64,000 nt of DNA from JBBIJO01 sp037445895 (lineage in GTDB: Bacteria; Bacteroidota; Ignavibacteria; Kapaibacteriales; UBA2268). The DNA is taken from the NCBI GenBank assembly GCA_037445895.1, contig JBBIJO010000009.1, positions 25,215-89,214 of the forward strand, read 5' to 3'. Below are positions 1 to 12,000 of the stretch, in pieces (positions within the stretch are counted from its first letter, which is position 1; each line of letters starts with the position of its first letter). The notes below the pieces were generated by a model. The model was not told the origin of the DNA. It saw only the letters and a program-made list of their open reading frames with translations, and searched no databases. Position numbers and translations under genes: made by a program.

Positions 1-3000
1 TATTTGCCGAAAGTTCCACGGTCCCTGTCCCGCTCGGCACAGAATTCATCGAATAGTTTTGCAAATCTAAAGTCCCATTTAAAACTCGCAAATCCTTTTG
101 AACCAAAATAGCCTTATTGATTGTAACAATATTATTTGGGTAAACCCCACTATTATCGACAATAAATGAATATACAGTCGAGGGCAAACCATCGCCTATT
201 GTTTGGCTAGTCGAACCATTGTAAATGTAAATTCCGTTAGTATTGAAGTTTCGAGATAGCGAAGAACGAACATTTCCAAGATTTTGTCCAACATTAAAGA
301 TTCCATCCGCCGAACCAATCTTTAAGGATGAATAATCGCCAAGAGTGAAATAGTCGCCGTTGAGGATGTTAGTCCCAAAAGCGAGCGTTCCAGTATTCGA
401 AGCACTTGTCCCTACGGCAACACCAGAATTTACGCCTGTTCCAAATGGATTGTTTAAATCAAGGGTTATTTCATGGTTTCCAACCCCATTGTTGCCACCT
501 CCAACAACGACGGAATCGCCGGGAGAATTTGGATAAATACCGCTGCCAGCAATTGGTCCGCTATGTGTTGGCAACCAAGTCCACGATTGGTCGCTCGACC
601 ATAGTCCGGACTGTCGGCTATATAAAATTCGTCGGAATGCATTTTCATTTCCGATTGTCCAATCTCCATAAAAACCTGAATATGCAAAGTCCGAAGTAGA
701 TTCGAAAGTATTATTTGAAATATTAATAACGGACGGATTAAATGGGAAAGCCCACGCACCGCCTGTCGTTTCCCAAGCCGGACGCCAACGGCCAATTTTG
801 GTAAGCTCGGTCTCGTTGCCGGCTACGTCGTTATCGTTATAATAGAATGTCCATTTCCCGTTAATTTGAGCGGTTATGCTATCGATTGTCCAATACCGTT
901 TTAGATAAACGGCAGCAGTGCTCGGGGTAAGTCCACGATGTCCATCAGTCTGATATGTGCTTTGCCCCGGGGAGGTTCGCACACCGATAGTCCCATTGGA
1001 ACCAGAAGCAGACGCTTCAAAGACTGCTGGTGCATAAAGATTGTTCGAACCAATAGGAAAAGTATAAGTCTGCCCGTTAGAAATTTCCCGAATTAGCATC
1101 CCGCTCGAAAGCGAGGTTCTAACGAAACGAGCAGACCCAGCATTTAGTATTGCGGATGCCGAAGAGTTTACAATTTTGAGATTCACACCATCGAGAAGCG
1201 TAATAAATGTGTTAGGATTTGCAAAATTTAAATTATTGTTCACAAACGTATGCTGGCGATTAGCATCGTTAATGGTTGGACGAATAATGTTTAGGTTACC
1301 GCCGCTAATCGTCAAATTATTGAATCGAACACCTGAACGATTCTTCAAGATTAAATACTTTTCGTTCGAACCGTCGAACGAAACCTCGGCATTCGCCGGC
1401 TCGAATTTTCCTTCAATCGAGTTGCTATCCAATATCATTACTCCGTAGAGAACCATATTCCTATTCCCCACGTTGTAAGTTCCCTGTTTGACAAGGAGAG
1501 TATCGGCAATTTTAAGAGCAGGTGCACCTGCATAATTCGACAAATATACTGAATTATCGAGCGAGTATGTATTATCGATGATTATTGTTTTTATCGAGTC
1601 GGGCAACCCTAATCCAGTGGACATTGAACTAGAAGTATTAAAGAAGATGAATCGTCCAACACCGTAGTTGCGGTTATCCGTTTGAATAGCCCCTATGTTC
1701 CCATCGACCACACGAGTAATCCCATATTGATTTTGAACCCCGATAGTGCAGCTATCCTCGAGAGCGAAATTTTGACCTCGTAGGTACCCAAGAGTTCCAT
1801 AAATTAGTAATGTTCCGGGAAGATAGTTTACAGAGTCCTTTTCAACAAAAACAGACTTAATATTTGGCGAAAAACCTTCGGGGAGAGTAACAGTTTTGCC
1901 ATTACCAATCCGAACAACATCGTAAGTTTGATTTGGAATTCTTGTAGGAACACTATCTTGATAATAACTTTTTAATGACCAAGTAGATGGATTATCCCAG
2001 AATCCATTGTTCCGACTCCAAAATACAGTACCCAAAAAGGTTCCCGCGGTAAAATCACCGAAAAGAGTATTTCCAGTGCATCGTAAAGTAGTATCGGTTT
2101 TGTCTGGGGTGGTTAAATGTCTCCACGTTCCTCCACCAGAACAAGTCGTAGGCGGATCAGGACAAGCCGGACTGTAGTTCAATAAATCGAAGCGAGTCAA
2201 ATCGCTCCCCGGTTTGAAGTCGTAAGGATTGCGAAATTGAACTTTGAGATTAAAAGTATTACCAGAACCAAGGACATATCCGCCACTCACAGGTGTTGTA
2301 ACTTTCCAATATCTAATTAATATTTTAGTTGTATCTACGTTGACATCAGCAATTCGAGGATGCTCGATATTGAACGAAACCACACCAACAAGCCCAGCAG
2401 TATTTGTAGACCCGCTGGTTTCGAGCCAAAGAGGACGGTAGCTATCAATGGAATCAGCTCCAACAGCATAGAAAACATTCTGACTTCCGTTTGCTACATA
2501 ACGATACAATCTTCCATTGATGTGCCCTTTGCCGTTTCTGGTTATCGTGGGGGTGCTCCCCGGGATTGGGCTAAGTTCAACGAATCGACCACTTTGGATT
2601 GGAGCCGAAATAAATGCATTGTTGCTATTGGAAAACTCCAATATATTATGTATCTTGAAGTCCGAGTTCCCGGAATTCGAAAGCAACACATTTCCCGTAG
2701 TCTTTTCAATTTTTAGATTATAGAAACGGAATTCGGATGAATTCGAGAAGAAAGTTTGATTGCCATTCCCATTCAACTCGACAATCCAACTATCGCTTGT
2801 TGGACCCGTTGGAGAAGCAACAAATGAACCATAGTTAGTAAGATTACCACCAAATATTACTGTATTTCCATTAAGATTAAAAGTATGGTTGGCATCGATA
2901 GCCCAGTTTCCGGTGATTGTAAATGTTTGCTCGGCAATTTGAGTCGTTACTGCGTTAGATTGGGAATTTGCAAAATGCAAGTCTTTTATTGGAAGTGAAC

Positions 3001-6000
3001 CTCCAATTTTAATAGTCGTATTATTTGGTGTCGAGGTGGTATCGCCCGATTGAATCGTTCCGCCTGTCATTCCACTCCCATTTTGGGCATTGATGCGGAA
3101 ATCGAACGAAGCAGGCGACGTCCCTAAAGCATTTGCAATAATGATTCTACCCCCACTCATCGAGAAAGAAGAGCCAGAATTACTTATATCGAATCCAATC
3201 TTCGTTGGGTCGTAGCTACCAGCACCAACAGTATTTACTTTAACCGTTCCATAGGGTTGGAGAATAAAATCAATGGTCGAATTGGTTTGAGCTCTTGCGA
3301 ATGAACGCGCAACGTCGAGTGTTCCAGTATCAATTTTTACCGTAGTTCCGGTATTATATATCAAATTACCGTAGATGGTGCTAAAAGACCCTGGTTCCCC
3401 AACGTATAAATCTCCCTTCCTTAAATGAATTATGGTATTGGCATTAGTAGTAATGGTCGCTCGCGACCGCACTGAGCCATCGAAAATACTAATCCCAGAA
3501 TTTGAAGTTATTGTTATTGGCAACAAATCCGACCCAGAAATGTAAAGATTCTTCGGACTCGAAGTAGTATTTTGAACCAATATACCACCATAAAATTCAA
3601 AGAAATGTTTAAGCGAACTACTTGAAAAATTGCATAAACTGCTCGATTCCACAAATACCGAATCGGACAAGCCTCCATTTTTTGCAATTACAATGCTTCG
3701 CATCGAAGCCCAAGGACCTTCGCCTGTAATCCGAGACACACCACTACCAGCAAATTTAAGTACAACATAATCGCTATCGTTTGCGGAAAATTGTGGAAAT
3801 AAATTCATTCCGTTGGAGCCACTCCCATTATGCTTTAAATTTTGCGTAATCATTAAAGTATCGATTTTCTTTCGTGGTCCCGAGGGAACCCAACCAGAAG
3901 TCTGAATAACTACATTTTCGTTATCCAAAAAGAGTTGGCGCATCTTCAACATCTTGTTGTTAGCGGTCGAATCGAAGAAGAGTTGCCCAGGATTTGGCAG
4001 TGGGCTAGTTCCACCCAACCTTAGTGAATCGATTTCAGAATTTTGGACATCGTAATAAATTGTATATCCATCGATATTGACAGTATCTTGAATGTATAAT
4101 TGTCCTGGATAATAAGAGGCTGGCGGTCCATTATGCTTTGCTACTGGATCGACCGACCAATTGGATGGCGTCGACCATTTGCCCGAAGCCCTCGAATAGA
4201 AAACGAGCCCATTGAAAAAGGCCGTTGGATCGCCAGCGGTCCAATCCCCCGCAAGTTTGGAACCATCGAAACTGGTATCATTCGTAATTTGAACTCTGTA
4301 ACCATAAGAAATATTCGAAATATTAGGGTTAGAACCAAGGTTGATTTCCCAACCAGAACCACTTTTATAGCGAGCGGGGATGTATCGCGATACATTCCCC
4401 GAAGTATCGACTCCGTAGAAATCAAATTCATAAGTTGAAGCAGTAATATTGCTAATCCCCACGGGATTTAATGTCCAATATTTTTTTAGAATATAACCGT
4501 TTCTTCGATTCGGATGTTGATTGCCTCTTAATACGACTTCCAACGAAGGCGTTCCGGCAAAATTGCCTGTTATTGAGATATTTGCCATATTAAACACCGT
4601 ATCTATCCCCATCGGATAGACAAACGACCTTGTACCACTACCAGTTTGAAAGTTTTTGAGAATAGTCCCTGTGTTTGGGCCCCCCGAAACTCGAATCATT
4701 TTTCTATTCGAAAACGCAGCACCCGTATACGACAAAGCACCGGTAGTTCCAAAGGATATATTCTTGTTGTCGGAAATATTCATAATATTAAGTGAATCCA
4801 TCCGTAATGTTCCATTGACAATAGTATTTATAGCAACTTTAACAGTATCGACAGCAGGCTTTTGTAAATAAATATTATTGAATGTTATATTAGTTGCGGT
4901 TCCTCGAATATTCGATACGGTTGAATTCTGGAAATAAACGCTACCGGTTCCCGCGTTAAATCCGTTGGTGGTATCGGATACAAAGTCGCCATACAAAGTA
5001 ATATTGTTCGCTTGAGCTTGGAGTTGTCCGCTTCGAATCCGAACCGAATCGAGAACAGTAATTGATTTGCCTAATTGGACCACACTACCATTCCTTGGAG
5101 AATGAACCTCAATAGAACGTAAAATGTTTGGTAATCCATTACCGGTAGATTGAGTAATTGTAGTATTAGAGTTGACAATATCGATTGTGTATTCTTCGAA
5201 TTCACCACTTCCGGAACCAGTTGGGCCATAATTTGATGTACCACTTTGCATTCCAACTCTCATTTGGGTTGAGCCTGCGGTTGTTCCCGCAGGAACAGTG
5301 AAACTATTAGTATTAAACAGGCCATTGGAATTCGAAGTTTGGTTAATAACTTCTTCGCCTGCATCAGTATAGTCCCCATCTCTATTATAATCAATCCATA
5401 CTTTGTAGCGGCGCTGTCCCCCCGTATTCGAAGGGTCAATTTGCAAATAATACGATGAACCAGCTGTCAAAACTGCCTTTTTATGGAGATATATGTTGAT
5501 ACACCGAGTAGAGCGGGTAAGAGTATCGAGCGTCGTATTTTCCATCAGCAAACTATTGTCCGATGCATTGCGAACCGCAATATATGCAAGATAATAAGAT
5601 GTTCCATCGCGTCCGGGCCAAGTAGAGAAATACCGAGCAACGTCGCTTGTGTAGCCTTCGGCAGTATAAACAAGCGAAATGCTATCGCTGTAACTTGGAG
5701 ACACCCCAGGATAAAGATTAATATTGCCAGAGTTGCCGGTTGTAATACCAGACGTACTCCCCGAAATCAGTTTTCCCCCATTATAAACAGCAAAAGCATT
5801 TCCACGCAATACGTGATAGTTTAAATCCAAAATGCCAGAATCACGAACAGTTACCGATGGTCCAGCAAGAGCGTTCAACTCTGCGGTGGTTAAAGTTGTT
5901 AATGTATTAGTTCCAATATTAGCATCGAGTCGGACACGCTTCCCATTCCCAATAATTACATTATCGTATTGCCTACGCGGGAATCCGTAAATAATTCTAT

Positions 6001-9000
6001 TCCTTCCTCCCGTTGTATCGCTTGCTGCCAAGTTAGTGGGACTAAGTGTATCGTCGAGCGATACAGTCGACCAAGTTGCTGGATCAGTCCAATCACCATT
6101 ACGAACACTGTAAAAATTATAAAATCGCGCAATAGAATTTTGATTGCCTGCAACAAAATCACCCATTAATGTGTCGCTCCCTATCAATTCTGTCGAGCCG
6201 AACGAAGTATTTACGTTAGCAACATTAACATAAGCCAACCCTCCGCTTAATGCTCCGGAATAAGTAAAGTTTGGCGTTAACGAAGCATTGCGGGTATCCC
6301 CACAACCAAAAGCTCCATCATTACTGTTGGTAGAGTTTGGATAGAGGGCTTGCCATTCCACCCCTCCGGTCCACTTTCGACAATAGGTCAAATCTACACA
6401 ACCCCAGTAGTCAACATAGGCATCATCGCCAGGCACAATAAAATAGGCTCGGGGGTCGAAATTCCTATTCCCTCGACGAAAAGACGAACCAAACGGTTTT
6501 GTTACTCGCCACCATTTTGGACCAATCAATCTGCTCGGTGCAATCGGTGGATTATATGCTAAATCCATATACTGGTGGGTTCCTGTAAAAACTTTGACTG
6601 CGATATAACCGGCAGCCCCATTATCGGAACCGGAACGAAAATCAATTAAAAACGGCGAGTATTTTAGACTGTCGCCAACCTCGAAAGTAACAGCAGGAGC
6701 ATTGCCCGATGTAATATATTTGCGTAGCTCGCCATTTACCCAACCGCGGGTGTTACTCGCATTCGATACAGTTGCCGTTTGCCCCATAATTACGTATGCC
6801 CCAGAATAACTACGCGCATCAATCAACGATTTGTTGCTACCAGACGTAGAAAAAGTTAAATTGTTCGATATCTGAATAACTGAATTTTCCGAAAGGACAA
6901 CATCGCCTGTCCCACTTCCCTTAGCAAGAGTGACATTGTTGAAGTTCAATGGATTGCTATCTAAATTCGTAATAGTATCGCCGCTTAATCCCGAAAATGT
7001 GACAGTTGTTGATCCTGGATTAAACGTCGTCCCGGAATTCCTTCGGATATTACCATTGATTGTAAGATTTGCCCCGAGAGTAAAACTTCCTTGCCTAACA
7101 AAAAGACTATCGACAATTGTCGTGCTGCGATTAAATGTTAATGTGTTAGCAGTTTTATCGATTGTTAGTGAACCAATGCTCGAAGGTATTGCTTCGTTTG
7201 CTTGCGTTTGGTTCTGATTCCCAGAATAAATAAAATTAGCTCGGCCATGGTTGCCGTAGTCGTAATTGCGCGTTGTTGTTTGAACGCTTCCAAAAGCTCC
7301 GATAGAACGAAATCCGTCGGGATTAGCGGTTTGAACAGTTCCATTTTTCGCAATCCGAAACTCGCCACTTCCCGAAAGCACATAGGTATCGAAATTCAAC
7401 AAACCGCTCGAATCAATTTGAACCCAACCAGCAAAGGAAGCAGATGTATCGACTGTAACATTCTGATTAAGGGTGATTGTATTACCATTTCCAATAAATG
7501 CTCTAAAAATATTGGTGCTCTGCCCAGGATATTCCGAAGCAGGCGACCCACCATATCCTTGTGTTGACCAATTATTCGAGGTAGTCCAATTTCCATTTGC
7601 ACGAGTATAGAATGTAAGGATATCGGGCTCTCCTACGATAAAGGTTCCAAAATCGACAAGACTATCGAATTCTGTGGTATTCGTATTGCGTGCACCCATA
7701 AGAGGATAAGTGCCATAGTAGAATGGACCTATCCAATTCGAACCAGAACGCAAACGAGCCTCGAACAAAGATGTATTCGCGCCATTACGCAAATCTCCGT
7801 TCGGAGCAGCCGAGCCTATAAACGTAAAAGTTGCGTTGTATTTCCTCGAACCCCCAAGCGCAAAAGAGCTGCCGGAAGGTATTGAAATAGAATACTGTCT
7901 TGCAACGTGTCTCGTTGGGCTCATTGCACTTCCCGTTGGAAGTATTGCCGTCGGAGGGTCGGAATTCCAACTAAGTGGAGAAGTTGTTGTGTTTATTGTA
8001 TCGCTTAATATGCCAAGTAATCCAGAAGTTCCCCCACTACCATAGAAATCTATTTGAACCGGTGTATATCGAGTTCCGTATCCAATTTCGAAAGTTGCCG
8101 AAGTAGTTCCTGTTCCAACTGTCTTTCTTAATTCACCATCCACGTATCCACCACCCGGACGGGTTAACGAACCTAAAACGGTAACAAATCGAAAGTTAGA
8201 ACCAACGTGGGTTCGAAGATTTCCTGCATCGAGAACTAAATTGTTATTAACTACGATACCATTCCCAGAAGAACCAACTCCAGAAGCATCGACATTTGCT
8301 CCGTTTCGGATAGTCAAATTATAAAAATTGGCATTTCCACTAGATTGAGTAATAAACTGAGTTGATGCCCCTGTGAACATAACCGTAGAAGTTCCATAGG
8401 TAAAATTTCCACCTTGATTTGTCCAATTCCCGTATATCGACATAAAAGTACCTAAAGCCATTTCCAAAGTTGCCGTCGGTAACAGAACCAATCCACCCTG
8501 AATCTTGATATTATCCAAAGACTTTATTGTTCCACTACCAGCAATAACAATATTATTGAAGGGGTTATCCGCTGTATCCCGAGAAGTGATTGTTGTTGTA
8601 GCTAAAGCATTCGGATTACGAAAAATAACCGAAGCAGTTCCAGGAACAAAAACCGAGCCATTCAAATTTTCCCAATTCCCTTGCACTTCGAGGTTAAAGT
8701 TGTTGGAAGAAAATGTTGCACCACCATCAATTTTAAGGTTGTTTAGAACTTTGAAAGTTGGAGTTCCGGTTGCACTCAATTGCTTTGTTCCGGAACTATC
8801 AATAATCAAATTGTAATATTCAAGGAAAACCACAGAATCCGATGGTGAAGCAGGTTGCAAAGGTATATTTTGGGTTCCTCCGTTCTTATTGAACCGAACT
8901 GTTGAACCATTTGTAAAAAATCCATAAGTATTATTTGTAAACAATAAATTAGAAATGTCCAATTGATTCCTAATTCTAATCTCGCCAGACGAAGCAAAAG

Positions 9001-12000
9001 TAACATTGCCAGAACGTGTATTGCCAGCGATTTTTAAATCATTGTACTGCAAAACGCCGGGCGAAGAACCGGAACTTGGTATAGTAACATTACCCGTTCC
9101 ATCGAACGTTATTCTTCCAGCAGTAAAGGTTGGGGCAGAATAATTAGTTGGGAACGATTGCCGAACAATCATTTCGCCGCCTCGCATAATTAAAGTTCTG
9201 CCGCTCGATTGACCATTTAAATTATAGAGTGATAAATCGAGTATCCCATCATTAATAACAAGGGAATCGGAAATTTGGATAGATTTACCCAAGGTTAAAA
9301 TCTGAGCAGTAGGTTTGGTAACAACAAAACCCCGAACAACGTTTGGGATACCATCCCCAGTCGATTGAGAACCACTTCCAACAAATTCATATACTGACAA
9401 CGATGAGAGGTCGCGAACAGTAGTCCGAATACTGCCATCATTTGTTGGCACCGAAACAATTCCATTCGAATGCGAAACTTTCAGTTTTGTATTTTGTTCA
9501 AGACGGAATGTATCCCCTTGAATATAGTAATCATTTGTAAAGGTTAATCTACCCGGCTGTCGCCCCTCGGTTCCATTTTCGACCGAAATTAAATTCAATT
9601 GAGGAATATTTGCAGTAATTGTAACTTCGTGGTCCTGGATTCGAACGCGATGATGAAGTTTAGTTGGGTATTTCGTCGAAGCAGCGCCATTAAAATAAAC
9701 ATTCGACCAAGTGTTGGCATTGTTGAAATCGCCATCGGCACGAGCATAAAACGTTGCATAAGCCGCGTCGGATTCCCCCGAAGTCCAATCGCCCGCTACA
9801 CTATCGAGTTGCTGAGCATAAAACAAGTTGTTAATAATATCAACCGAATTGTTTACTCCTGGATTTACTCGCCAATATCCATTTGGGTCATCGTAAGATG
9901 GGGAATAGTAAAGAACAGCATAGTTATTTTCGTTGCCCTGAACTTCGGCAGAATTGTAAAAAAATCTAACAGTTGCACCTTGGGAACTATATGTAATGTT
10001 GCTATCGTCGACCACCCAATACTTCGTCAACGATTTGTTGGAAGCTTCAATCCCGGGATGTTCCAATGGAACCGGCTTAACACTAACATACGCATTAGGA
10101 CCAAATGTTGCTCCTCCTGAATTGAACGTAATCATCGCAGGAGAATATCTATTGGGAGTTCCAACTGGAAAACGAAGATTCAACGGCAACGATGCTCCAG
10201 TTGCAACTCTACGAATAAGTTTGGCACCGGCAAGTGGGTTGCTGCCACTTCCAGAATTTACGATAAATTTATTCGAATTAAATGTGGATAAATCCTCTTG
10301 CGTTCCATTATCGGAATAAATATGCCCATTAGCCCCAATTGTCAAATCATTGCTGTTCAAATCGACGATAGTATTCGAAATTAACTTTAAATCATTATCA
10401 ATCGTTGTTGGTTGGTTCATTTCTAAATCCCCGCCGGTCTTGTTCACACTTACATTATAAAATTGTGTTGACTGAGAACCCGTAATACTCTGTGTCGAAG
10501 AACCATTGAACATAACCGTACCGGTACCCGCTGTGAAACCATCAGCAGAACCCAAATTATTTATCCAATCGCCACCAATCGTTATATTCAAACCATTAGC
10601 ATTGAATCGTCCAGTCCCAGAACCTGCAAGAGTCAAGTTTGTGGTAATAGCCAAATTATTCGATACTATCCGAGCCACCGGACTATTTGCCCCACTCATC
10701 AACATTTCATAGATTGGCTTCGTAGTGTTAATATCGAAAGTCTGTGTAGCAATTTGAGCATCAATTTTTAGCAGTCCACCGCTAACAGTACCCGTAGAAG
10801 CAAGAACAACGTAATCGGCAACGCTATTGTTTGCAGTCCTGTTGAGTTCAAGTGTTCCTCCACTCCAATTTATTGACGAACCCGTTGCGCTAATATCGAA
10901 TAATCCGACGCCGGTTTCGCTACTATTCGAACCAACACCTACTTTGAGTGTCCCCGCAGAAAATCCAAAATCGATAAGATTGGTTGCATAAGTTTGGGGG
11001 GAAATCCTCGTCCAAATATTAAGATTACCACCATCAACTGTCAACTTCGATTTGCTCGGGGTAGGATTATCATATATAATCGAACTCTCGCCCGTTGTTC
11101 CAACATTGACAGTCCCTTGCGAAATTCGCAAGCTACCTCGTAAGTAGAGATTACCCGCCAAAGGCTGACCGTTAACAGTAACATTGGGATTATCGAGCCA
11201 AAATCCAGATGTATTTTGGATAAAGCAATTGCCAGTTCCAGTTTGAGGTTTAAAGAATGTATTCGAAAAAGAATAGTTCCCTTCTAATTTGAAAATGCCA
11301 GTATCGAGAGTAAGGAAGCCATCGGGAGCCGAAAAAACTCGTTTGAACACAACCGTATCGGAGCTACTTGCCTTCCTCAAAATTACCTCGAAGAAACTAA
11401 CTGTTCCCGCTCCGCTGAGTTCCGAATTACCCGAGTTAATGAAAAATGTCCAAACTTTACCATTCGACAAATTTAAATCGAGAGTTCCATCGACAAATAA
11501 GTTGCCTCCAAATTTTATGGTATCGCTCGCATTTGGTAAAGTATTTATGACATCGAGCAAAGCACCGTTTGCAATCGAAACGTCTCCATTTACGATTATT
11601 TTTACGTAGTTGGAATTCCCTAACCGGAGCACTCCATCATCAATCTGAAGTAAATTGTCTATCAATAAATTATTTTGCACAAGCACAACATCTGAGCCAC
11701 CAGTCGTTTTATTAATTTTAAGACTATAGAAATTCGTTGAACTTGAACCACCGACGACGGAGTTACCATTTCCAACAAAAATTACTATTCCAGCCCCGGG
11801 ATTGAACGTTCCCCCATTGTTCGTCCAATCACCTGTTATATTAATTGTTCCCGTTCCATTTTGGGTAACAGTGGCTCCCGAAGAAATAGTCAAACTTGTA
11901 TTAATCTGAATAGTAGAATTCGAACTAAAGTAGACATTTGCATTAGGAGAGACATACATTTGGCTTTGTATTGCCACACCAGACACAAGAATTAGCAGTA

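Noticed and set aside
406..11609. Many short plus-strand ORFs in the first 12 kb
   Set aside because: They are antisense shadows of the continuous minus-strand giant gene; none has a recognisable domain.
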